38,034 bases of DNA from G963674505 sp964575975 (GTDB taxonomy: Bacteria; Desulfobacterota; Desulfobacteria; Desulfobacterales; SKZT01), in the NCBI GenBank assembly GCA_964575975.1, contig CAZNTU010000029.1, positions 1-38,034 on the forward strand, in the 5' to 3' direction. The notes below the pieces were generated by a model that worked only from the letters and a program-made list of their open reading frames with translations, was not told the DNA's origin and did not search any database. A program made the translations under genes and the position numbers. How positions within the stretch are numbered: position 1 is the first letter of the stretch; every line of letters begins with the position of its first letter. Positions 1 through 7,108 of this stretch are shown piece by piece.

Positions 1-165
1 CTCAAGGGGGGAATTGCACCGCCCTCCGACCGCACGGGTCGATAAATTCGGCATGTTACCCGTTAAGTTTACAATGTCAAAATAATCAATAATCAATTGT
101 CAATGGTTAATGAAACATGGGATCAATGGATGGCGGATTTTTCGCCCATGAAAGGAATCCTGAAC

Positions 166-744
166 ATGACCCAAACCAAAAATATCGACAAACCAGCGGA
201 GAACGTCAGGGGAGCCGAGTTCGAGGAAATGCTCGACCCTGTTCGCGAGATGGTCGCCGCGTGCATGCAATGCGGCTCGTGTACCGGCTCTTGTCCCAAC
301 GAGTTCGCCATGGACTTCACCCCCAGGCGAATGTGGCGGATGGTACTCATGGGCGAAGCCGACGCCATCTTCGAGTCGCAAACGTTCAGCATGTGTTCCA
401 ACTGTTATACGTGTACGCTCCGGTGCCCGAGAGGGCTGCCGCTGACGGACGCCATGTCCGCTCTGAAGCGGATAGCGTTCAAGAAGGATTTGCGGCGCTA
501 TCGAAAGGGAACCCTCTTCTATCGCGAATTTCTGGAAAGCGTCCGGCGTCACGGGCGGGTGAAGGAAATGGAATTCATGACCTTTTATTTCGCCCGGCTG
601 AAAAGCCCGACGATCCCCTTTAAATTCGCCCCGTTGGGCCTTAAGCTGATGCGGAAGGGGAAAATCTCGATCGAGTTTCCGTCAAAAGGCGACGGGCGTC
701 TGAACCGCCTTTTCGAAAAAGCCGAAGAACTGGAGGCGCTATGA
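166..744 (+). CDS. hdrC: HdrC-like heterodisulfide reductase iron-sulfur subunit
   Basis: Predicted cytoplasmic electron-transfer subunit that passes electrons to the cysteine-rich HdrB partner. Two classical [4Fe-4S] motifs are visible: C33-X2-C36-X2-C39-X3-C43-P and C77-X2-C80-X2-C83-X3-C87-P, the HdrC arrangement, followed by a basic C-terminal region. The frame is open from 97, but I choose ATG 166 because AAAGGA lies 9 bases upstream and the extra 23 residues look unrelated. This gives 193 residues, normal for HdrC. The stop overlaps the hdrB start (ATGA), so the two should be translationally coupled. No HdrA flavoprotein is seen here, so the electron donor is unknown. Upstream bases 70-110 are AT-rich with TCAAT-type short repeats. 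Confidence 0.87.
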   Translation: MTQTKNIDKPAENVRGAEFEEMLDPVREMVAACMQCGSCTGSCPNEFAMDFTPRRMWRMVLMGEADAIFESQTFSMCSNCYTCTLRCPRGLPLTDAMSALKRIAFKKDLRRYRKGTLFYREFLESVRRHGRVKEMEFMTFYFARLKSPTIPFKFAPLGLKLMRKGKISIEFPSKGDGRLNRLFEKAEELEAL

Positions 745-1607
745 AATATCTCTACTATCCCGGTTGTTCTTTGGAGGGAACGGCCCGAGAATACGACGTT
801 TCGACCCGCGCAATGGCGAAGGCACTGGAGATGGATCTTGTCGATCTTAAGGACTGGACCTGCTGCGGGGCCACGGCGGGGGTTTCCGCCGGCCGATGGC
901 TGGCCCTGGCGCTTCCGGCCCGCAACCTGGCGATCGCCGAAAAAATGGAGGAAAACCCGGTTGTGATGGTCCCTTGCAGCGCCTGCTATTTGAACCTGAA
1001 AACCGCCGAGGTCGAAGTTCGAAAAAAGGCCGACGTCCTGAGGAACATCAACAAGTGTCTCGCGCCCGAAAATCTCGCGTTTGAGGGAAAGACCGTAACG
1101 AGACATCTGCTGGACGTTCTGTCAAGGGACGTCGGGCCGGGACGGATTCGTTCGAAGGTCGAAAGGCCCTTGGACGGCTGGACTCTGGTGCCTTACTACG
1201 GTTGCCAGTGCCTGCGTCCGCACGTGGTGTTCGACGACCCCGAGAGCCCGACATCCATGGAACCTCTCCTGAAAGCCGCCGGGGCGAAAATACACGAATG
1301 GTCCATGGGCGCGAAATGCTGCGGGGCCTCGCACATGAACACCAAGCCCGAAACCGCCATGGAATTGGTAGCGGCCATATTGAAAGGCGCGAAAGGGGCC
1401 GACGCCATCGTCACCGTATGCCCCATGTGCCAGATGAACATGGAGGCGTACCAGAAACAGATTTCATTGAAAAAAGGCGAGGATCTGTCCATCCCGGTGC
1501 TGTACTTGCCCCAAGTGCTGGGAATGGCCATGGGGATTTCGTCGAAGGCGCTGGGATTGGAGATGAATTTGTCGGTAACGGAAAACGTATTGAGGCAGTG
1601 TGCATAA
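741..1607 (+). CDS. hdrB: HdrB-like heterodisulfide reductase subunit (two CCG domains)
   Basis: Catalytic-type subunit of the HdrB family, whose CCG cysteine motifs bind noncubane [4Fe-4S] clusters in methanogen HdrB and act on disulfides. Both CCG repeats are complete. The first has C9, C41-C42 and C79-X2-C82; the second has C155/C157, C193-C194 and C227-X2-C230. The length of 288 residues is typical. It starts inside the hdrC stop codon, and with hdrC it forms an HdrCB pair as often found in sulfate reducers. The physiological substrate (a DsrC-type disulfide or another thiol couple) cannot be inferred. Two kinase genes follow 115 bp downstream on the same strand, with a repeat-filled gap between. 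Confidence 0.88.
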   Translation: MKYLYYPGCSLEGTAREYDVSTRAMAKALEMDLVDLKDWTCCGATAGVSAGRWLALALPARNLAIAEKMEENPVVMVPCSACYLNLKTAEVEVRKKADVLRNINKCLAPENLAFEGKTVTRHLLDVLSRDVGPGRIRSKVERPLDGWTLVPYYGCQCLRPHVVFDDPESPTSMEPLLKAAGAKIHEWSMGAKCCGASHMNTKPETAMELVAAILKGAKGADAIVTVCPMCQMNMEAYQKQISLKKGEDLSIPVLYLPQVLGMAMGISSKALGLEMNLSVTENVLRQCA

Positions 1608-1636
1608 AAGCCTCGGAATATCCGCGAGTTTCAAAC

Positions 1637-1717
1637 TTGTCGGACCGGTCGGACTTGTCGGACTCGTCGGACCTGACGGCTAACAGCTAAAGGCTAACAC
1701 CTAACAGCTAAAGGCTA
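1637..1717. repeat. Short tandem repeats in the hdrB-kinase gap
   Basis: From 1637 to 1672 there are four 9-bp units of the form NNGTCGGAC (TTGTCGGAC, CGGTCGGAC, TTGTCGGAC, TCGTCGGAC). A second repeat family follows at 1678-1717, built on GGCTAACAGCTAAA and CACCTAACAGCTAAA. The second family also occurs in reverse orientation near 21150-21180. The tract ends a few bases before the next start codon. It is non-coding in all frames I read and has no obvious terminator. Confidence 0.7.
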
Positions 1718-1722
1718 CAACC

Positions 1723-4020
1723 ATGCAACGACTGATCGACAACATAACGAAAAGCATCGGCTCCAAGCTGATCGTACTGGTCGGCGTCGTGTTGCTGCTA
1801 TCGATCTCCACATGGGCGTACTTCAACATCAGCTACCAGAAAAAGAAGCTGATGGAGAACATCATCAACAACACGGACCGGCTCACCACAACGGTCCGGC
1901 TGGGGACCCACTACGCCATGATGCTCAACAGCCGCGACGACATCAACCAGATCATCAACAACATCAGCAAGCTCTCCGACATCGTCAACATCCGCATATA
2001 CAACAAGGAGGGAATCATCAAGTTCTCCAACAGCCCCTCCGAGGTCGATCAGGCGACGAACATCAAGGCCGAGGCGTGCTACATTTGCCATCGCACCGAC
2101 CCGCCGCTCGAGAAAGTCGATCTGGACGCGCGCACCAGAATCGTAAACGGCGCGGAGGGCAAACGGTTGCTGGGGATCATCAGCCCCATCTGCAACGAAC
2201 CGGGATGCTCCACCGGGGAATGCCACGTGCATCCCGAGGACAAGCAAATCCTGGGCGCGCTGGACCTTGTAGTATCCCTCGGGACCACGGACAAGGAAAT
2301 CGTGAAGGCGGAAAAGGGCATTATCGCCCTGGCCGTTTTCGTGTTCCTGGTCCCGTCGTGCATCATTTTCGTATTCGTCATGAGATTCGTCAACCGTCCC
2401 ATCGGCAGCCTGATCGATGGAACCCGCCTAATCGCCGCCGGAGACTATTCCACGCCGGTCGAGCTGAACCGCGCCGACGAAATGGGCCAGATGGCCGCGG
2501 CGATCAACCAGATGCGAAAAGCCATCGGGGAGAAACAAAACGAGATCAACCATCAGAAAAACGAGTACCAGAACCTGTTCGAGCTGGTGCCATGCCTCAT
2601 CACGGTCCAAAACAGGGAATACCGCCTGATCAACTACAACCGGATGTTCGCCGAAATGTTCAATCCCGATTCGGGGGATTACTGCTATCACGCGTACAAA
2701 GGCCTGGACTCCAAATGCACCGCGTGTCCCGTGGAAAAGACCTTCCAGGACGGCCGTTCCCATTATTCCGAAGAATCGGGAATCAACAAGGACGGGACCG
2801 TCAAGCACTGGATAGCCAGGTCCTCCCCGATCCGGAACGAAAAAGGCGAAATCGTGGCCGCGATGGAGATCAACCTCGACATCACCGAGCGAAAGCAATT
2901 GGAAGTCGAACTGGAAAAATCGGAAAAAAAATACCATGCGATATTCAACAACATTCCCAACCCGGTGTTCGTGCTGGCCCGCGGGACGCACGAAATCCTG
3001 GATTGCAACATGAGCGTGGAACCGGTTTACGGCTACTCCAGTCACGAACTCGCGGAAACCTCGTTTCTGGAATTGTTCCTTCCGGAAGAAAGGGACGTTT
3101 TTTCCGGAAGGCTGGAAAACGAAACGGTACTGAACCAGGTCAAGCATATCCACAAGGACGGCCACACGATTTTCGTGAACATTCGCGTTTCCCCCTCCGA
3201 ATACTCGGGACGCAAGGTCCTTTTGGCGACGACCAGCGACATAACGAAAAGGCTGGAAGCCGAGCAGCAGCTTATCCAGGCGAGCAAGATGGCCACTCTG
3301 GGAGAAATGGCCACGGGCGTGGCGCACGAACTCAATCAGCCTCTTTCCGTAATCAAGACCGTCAGCACCCTTTTCATACGGAAAATCGGACGGGAGGAAC
3401 CCATCGACGAAACGCTGTTGAACCGCATGCTCGTAAAGGTGGACAAGAACGTCGACCGGGCCGTGAAAATCATCAACCACATGCGGCAGTTCGCTCGAAA
3501 ATCGGATCTGAAGCTGGAAAAGGTCAAGGTCGCGGACGTGCTGGCGAGCGCCTTCGAAATTTTCAGCCAGCAACTGAAAGTGAGGGGAATACAGGTCGAA
3601 TGGAACATCGACGAAAACGCCCCTTCCATCAGCGCCGATCCCGGACGCCTGGAACAGGTCTTCATCAACATGCTGGTGAACGCCCGCGACGCCATCGAGG
3701 AGAAATGGAACCGGTTCGGCACTCCCCAGGAGGACGACAAGATCGTATTGACAATCAAAACCAGGGGGCGCATGGTAGTCTGCGAAGTTTGCGACACGGG
3801 GATAGGAATTCCCAAGGAACTGGCCAACAAGATTTTCGAACCTTTTTTCACCACCAAGGAAGTCGGCAAGGGCACGGGTCTGGGATTGTCCATCAGCTAC
3901 GGCATCGTAAAGGAGTGCGGAGGCGTCATAGACGTGGCTCCCAACAAACCCGAGGGAACGTGTTTCGTGCTCTCTTTTCCCGTCTACGGAGAACAGAATG
4001 GATTTGTCGCAACAAGATAA
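1723..4020 (+). CDS. Sensor histidine kinase with putative c-heme extracytoplasmic domain, HAMP and two PAS domains
   Basis: Membrane-bound sensor kinase, 765 residues. TM1 is about residues 14-36 and TM2 about 199-222. The extracytoplasmic loop carries C119-x-x-C122-H123 (CYICH) and a cysteine-rich stretch, C157, C162, C167-H168. The last of these fits CX4CH, a spacing known from some multiheme cytochromes of sulfate reducers. HAMP is 222-275. PAS1 is about 285-390, with C321, C332 and C335 that could bind metal or sense redox. PAS2 is about 403-510. The HisKA phospho-acceptor is H535 (GVAHELNQPL), followed by a HATPase_c domain with N and G boxes. It overlaps the next gene by 23 bp. Heme attachment is an inference from the motif. 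Its place behind hdrCB suggests redox sensing. Confidence 0.85.
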   Translation: MQRLIDNITKSIGSKLIVLVGVVLLLSISTWAYFNISYQKKKLMENIINNTDRLTTTVRLGTHYAMMLNSRDDINQIINNISKLSDIVNIRIYNKEGIIKFSNSPSEVDQATNIKAEACYICHRTDPPLEKVDLDARTRIVNGAEGKRLLGIISPICNEPGCSTGECHVHPEDKQILGALDLVVSLGTTDKEIVKAEKGIIALAVFVFLVPSCIIFVFVMRFVNRPIGSLIDGTRLIAAGDYSTPVELNRADEMGQMAAAINQMRKAIGEKQNEINHQKNEYQNLFELVPCLITVQNREYRLINYNRMFAEMFNPDSGDYCYHAYKGLDSKCTACPVEKTFQDGRSHYSEESGINKDGTVKHWIARSSPIRNEKGEIVAAMEINLDITERKQLEVELEKSEKKYHAIFNNIPNPVFVLARGTHEILDCNMSVEPVYGYSSHELAETSFLELFLPEERDVFSGRLENETVLNQVKHIHKDGHTIFVNIRVSPSEYSGRKVLLATTSDITKRLEAEQQLIQASKMATLGEMATGVAHELNQPLSVIKTVSTLFIRKIGREEPIDETLLNRMLVKVDKNVDRAVKIINHMRQFARKSDLKLEKVKVADVLASAFEIFSQQLKVRGIQVEWNIDENAPSISADPGRLEQVFINMLVNARDAIEEKWNRFGTPQEDDKIVLTIKTRGRMVVCEVCDTGIGIPKELANKIFEPFFTTKEVGKGTGLGLSISYGIVKECGGVIDVAPNKPEGTCFVLSFPVYGEQNGFVATR

Positions 4021-5164
4021 GACGATACTGCTGGTCGACGACGAAGAGGACATCCGGGACGTGCTTTCGGTTTCCCTGATGGACTTCGGCTACGAGGTCT
4101 ACACGGCGGAAAACGGGCAGCTGGCCCTCGAGCTGTTCAAGGAGAAAAACCCTTCGATGGTGTTGACCGACATTAAAATGCCCCTCATGGACGGAATCGA
4201 GCTGCTTCGCCAAATAAAGAAGGTCAATCCGGAAACCGAAGTCATCATGATCACGGGACACGGAGACATGGAACTGGCGATAAAAAGCCTGAAAAACGAG
4301 GCCACCGACTTCATCACCAAGCCGATCAACGTGGAAGGCCTCGAGATCGCGCTCAAAAGGGCGGCCGAAAGAATCATCATCCGGAAAAAGCTTCAGGAAT
4401 ACACGGAAAATCTCGAACGGCTGATCCGGGAAAAAACGGAACTGCAAGACCACCTGTCCTCCCTCGGGCTGATGATCGGGACCATATCCCACAGCATCAA
4501 AGGCATGCTCACGGGTCTCGACGGCGGCATGTACATGGTGGAGTCCGGGTTCAAGAAGAAGGACGAGGAGAAGATCCGGGACGGGTGGCAGACGGTCAAG
4601 CTGGTGGTGGACCGGATCAGGAAAATGGTGCTCGACATTCTCTATTACGCAAAGAAGCGCGAGTTGCAGTGGGAAAAGGTGGATGCGGCCAGTTTCGCCA
4701 GGGACGTGGCCAAGGCGGTCGAGCCGAAAATGAGCCAGAACGGCATTGAATTCGAGTGCCGGCTCAGCGAGGAGGCCGGGGAATGCGAGATCGATCCGGG
4801 CTATGTCCATGCCGCGCTGGGCAATATTTTCGAAAACGCGATGGACGCCTGTCTCAAGGACGAGGAAAAAACCTCCCACAAGATCGTATTTCGCTTGAAC
4901 GCCGACGAGGAAAACGTTATTTTCGTGGTCCAGGACAATGGAATCGGCATGGACGACGACACGAAAGAGAAGCTGTTCACCCGTTTTTTTTCGTCGAAAG
5001 GGAGAAAGGGCACGGGTCTGGGGCTCTTCATCTCCCACGAGATCGTCGGACAGCACGGCGGAATGATAGTCGTCAATTCCTCTCCCGGCAGAGGGTCCAG
5101 CTTCAGCATCCGGATACCGAGAGAGGCCGCCGAAACGGAAAACAAGGACTCGGACGCCGCGTAA
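3998..5164 (+). CDS. Receiver-histidine kinase protein (REC + HATPase)
   Basis: Cytoplasmic hybrid with the receiver first, 388 residues. The receiver at 8-122 has the acidic pair D14/D15, phospho-acceptor D58 (VLTDIKMP), T86 and K108 (TKP). A linker helix (125-155) leads to a kinase-like helix with H165 in TISHSIKGM, then a HATPase_c domain ending in GTGLGLFISHEIVGQHGG. The start lies inside the preceding kinase gene, with GGAG just upstream, so the two are probably co-translated. The arrangement suggests that the membrane kinase phosphorylates D58 and so tunes this soluble kinase. No DNA-binding domain is present, and no cognate output regulator follows. Confidence 0.85.
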   Translation: MDLSQQDKTILLVDDEEDIRDVLSVSLMDFGYEVYTAENGQLALELFKEKNPSMVLTDIKMPLMDGIELLRQIKKVNPETEVIMITGHGDMELAIKSLKNEATDFITKPINVEGLEIALKRAAERIIIRKKLQEYTENLERLIREKTELQDHLSSLGLMIGTISHSIKGMLTGLDGGMYMVESGFKKKDEEKIRDGWQTVKLVVDRIRKMVLDILYYAKKRELQWEKVDAASFARDVAKAVEPKMSQNGIEFECRLSEEAGECEIDPGYVHAALGNIFENAMDACLKDEEKTSHKIVFRLNADEENVIFVVQDNGIGMDDDTKEKLFTRFFSSKGRKGTGLGLFISHEIVGQHGGMIVVNSSPGRGSSFSIRIPREAAETENKDSDAA

Positions 5165-5182
5165 ACCGCAACGAAATCGGAC

Positions 5183-5386
5183 ATGGCAACAATGAACGGG
5201 ACGGACCGCAAAAACATCAAAGCCGGCTTGAAGGTTTCGATCGTTTTGAAACAGGACCAGCGAACGGGCAAGCTCACGGAGGGCATCGTAAGGGACATTC
5301 TAACCAAGTCTCCGACCCATCCACACGGAATAAAGGTCCGGCTCGAGAACGGAATGGTGGGCCGAGTGAAGAAGATTTGGGAATGA
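5183..5386 (+). CDS. ywbE: YwbE family protein
   Basis: Small 67-residue protein recognised as the YwbE/DUF2196 family. The core reads as RKNIKAGL, then LKQDQRTGKLTEGIV, then SPTHPHGIKVRLE and GRVK, close to the usual family pattern and length. The fold is probably a small beta-barrel, and the function is not known. ATG 5183 and ATG 5192 are both possible; the second would start closer to the usual family N-terminus, and neither has a strong Shine-Dalgarno sequence. It follows the receiver-kinase gene by 18 bp and probably shares its transcript. Confidence 0.8.
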   Translation: MATMNGTDRKNIKAGLKVSIVLKQDQRTGKLTEGIVRDILTKSPTHPHGIKVRLENGMVGRVKKIWE

Positions 5387-5416
5387 AGAACGGAGCGAAT
5401 ATCCGAGGAGAATAAG

Positions 5417-5989
5417 ATGCCTCTGAAACCCGAAACGCGGTTTACCGCGGAAGAATATTTGGAGAGGGAAAGGCAAGCCGAGATAAAAAGCGAATATTTC
5501 GACGGACGAATATTCGCCATGACCGGGGCAAGCCGGAACCACAACCTTGTTTCGGGAAACCTATACGCCCGCATCCACGATCAATTGCGAAACACCGAAT
5601 GCGAAGTATACGCCAACGACATGCGGGTGAAAATCGAATCCACGGACCTTTACACTTATCCTGACATCGTAGCGCTCTGCGCGCCTCCCGAATTCGACGA
5701 CTCCCGAAACGACACCCTCCTCAATCCAAGCCTGATAATCGAAGTACTGTCCGATTCCACGGAAGCCTACGATAGAGGTGCGAAGTTCGAGCACTATCGG
5801 TCGATTCCATCCTTGTCGGAATACGTGCTCGTCAGTCAGAAAAAATGCCACGTGGAAAAGTTTTCCCGTGGAGACGGGAATACTTGGATCTTTTCGGAAT
5901 ACAAGCGTCCTGAAGACGAATTGATTTTGGATGCCGTCGAATGCCGCATAAAGCTATCGGAAATCTACGAAAAAATCGATTTTTCATGA
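5417..5989 (+). CDS. Uma2 family (DUF820) PD-(D/E)XK nuclease-fold protein
   Basis: 190 residues of the Uma2 family, which has a restriction-endonuclease-like fold and is widespread in multiple copies in cyanobacteria and environmental bacteria. Visible family features are the N-terminal EEYLERE segment, the EYFDG motif, the YPDIV strand with the catalytic-type Asp, IIEVLSDST with the catalytic-type Glu, and the YDRGAKFEHYR helix. GAGGAGAATAAG precedes the ATG. Biological roles in this family are mostly unproven. It lies 30 bp behind ywbE and may be a late insertion at the end of the transcript. Confidence 0.82.
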   Translation: MPLKPETRFTAEEYLERERQAEIKSEYFDGRIFAMTGASRNHNLVSGNLYARIHDQLRNTECEVYANDMRVKIESTDLYTYPDIVALCAPPEFDDSRNDTLLNPSLIIEVLSDSTEAYDRGAKFEHYRSIPSLSEYVLVSQKKCHVEKFSRGDGNTWIFSEYKRPEDELILDAVECRIKLSEIYEKIDFS

Positions 5990-6296
5990 TCGGTTGCATA
6001 GCGTTAAAATATCCGCCTTCCCGCAACCGCGAATCCGACTCGGCAAGAATCAGTTGATCGAACGAAGGTCGAAACCGGGGAACGGTGGGTTGGGGGCGGA
6101 GGAAGCTTGGAGGTCCTCGGCTTCGACACGCTTGGTACAAGCGACAACCCCCCGCCCCCCACCCCCACCCCCCCCTGGTACTCTACGGCTGAACACTGAA
6201 CCACTCCCCCCCCCCCGCAAAAACGCCTTGCCAAGAAACCCGTAAAAAGAATAAAGTATACGTTCATCCCAAAACCGAAACAGAGGAGGACAGTGC
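5990..6296. other. Intergenic region with C-tracts (G-quadruplex potential on the minus strand)
   Basis: No gene is seen here. At 6148-6175 there are four C-runs of 6, 6, 5 and 8 separated by single bases (G, A, A), and at 6206-6216 a run of eleven C. On the complementary strand these are G-runs with 1-nt loops, a strong G-quadruplex pattern; on this strand they could form an i-motif. The tract sits 80-150 bp upstream of the glyoxalase/TerB fusion gene. Slippage or assembly errors are also plausible in such runs. Confidence 0.6.
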
Positions 6297-7100
6297 ATGG
6301 CCAGACTTGTGCATTTCGAAATTCCGGCGGACGACATGGAGCGGGCGAAAAAATTTTACACGGAGCTTTTCGGGTGGAAAATCGCGCCGTCCGAAGTATC
6401 TGCCGAATACTGGATGATCTCGGCCGACGAGGGCGAGGGCGCTGTGGGAGGCGGCATGATGAAACGCCGCGACCCTGCGCAGCCGATCGTCAATTATGTG
6501 GACGTTCCATCGGTGGAAGACGGCATGAAAAAGGTCAAGGAGCTTGGCGGCGCCGTGATCGTGCCTATAATGCCCGTGCCGGGCATGGGGTATTTCGCCG
6601 TTTGCAAAGATACGGAAAACAACGTCTTCGGCATCTGGGAAACCGATCCCGAGGCGGCCGTTTTCCGCGACGGCGCCGAGGTTTTCACGGCAATCCTTCT
6701 GGCGGTGGTCGCCTCCGATCAAAAATACGGCGTGGACGAGATGAGGACTATCTGGGACGAAGCCGCGCGAATGGAGCTTTTCCAAGACAAGGACTACAAG
6801 GATATCGAAACGCGAGTCCTGTCCTATTTCGAGAAAAAAGCTACGGAACTGACTCCGTTCGACCAGGATCAGATCAATATGATTCTTGCTTCGGCCAAAA
6901 AGCTTCTGAGCCCCGAGGAACGGACGAAAGCTTTCGAGGCGGCAGTCAAGGTGGCCTATTCCGAAAGGACGCTCGAAGGCTACCTGCTGATGGAATCCGA
7001 CGAGAGGGAAGAATCCGTTTTGAATTCGATCCGCAAGGAGTTCGAAATATCGGAACAAAAGGCGAGGTCCGTGGTCGAGAATTTGAAAAAGAGCCTTTGA
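6297..7100 (+). CDS. Glyoxalase-fold (VOC) domain fused to a TerB-like domain
   Basis: 267 residues. Residues 1-121 are a complete VOC/glyoxalase-like module. It starts LVHFEIPADDMERAKKFY, the typical first beta-alpha unit, and ends YFAVCKDTENNVFGIWE, the metal-ligand-type Glu strand. Residues about 123-265 are all-helical, with pattern and length of the TerB/tellurite-resistance-like fold (AILLAVVASDQKYGVDEMRTIWDE, then LTPFDQDQI, then LSPEERTKAFEAAVKVAYSE). The ATG is preceded by GAGGAGGAC. I know VOC and TerB as separate families and do not recognise this pairing. Function is unknown; the VOC half suggests small-molecule or metal binding and the TerB half a stress or protein-interaction role. 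The next gene starts 8 bp after the stop. Confidence 0.75.
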   Translation: MARLVHFEIPADDMERAKKFYTELFGWKIAPSEVSAEYWMISADEGEGAVGGGMMKRRDPAQPIVNYVDVPSVEDGMKKVKELGGAVIVPIMPVPGMGYFAVCKDTENNVFGIWETDPEAAVFRDGAEVFTAILLAVVASDQKYGVDEMRTIWDEAARMELFQDKDYKDIETRVLSYFEKKATELTPFDQDQINMILASAKKLLSPEERTKAFEAAVKVAYSERTLEGYLLMESDEREESVLNSIRKEFEISEQKARSVVENLKKSL

Positions 7101-7108
7101 TATTTTCA

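Noticed and set aside
50..63. CGGCATGTTACCCGTT upstream of hdrC, similar to the -24 element at 14624
   Set aside because: The -12 position is GT rather than GC, and there is no TTGC.
1812..4079. Long alternative plus-strand frame, and a long antisense frame 2428-4053, over the kinase genes
   Set aside because: The predicted proteins are Arg/Gln/His-rich with no domain features, while the chosen frames show full kinase and receiver motifs. They are shadows of GC-biased codon use.
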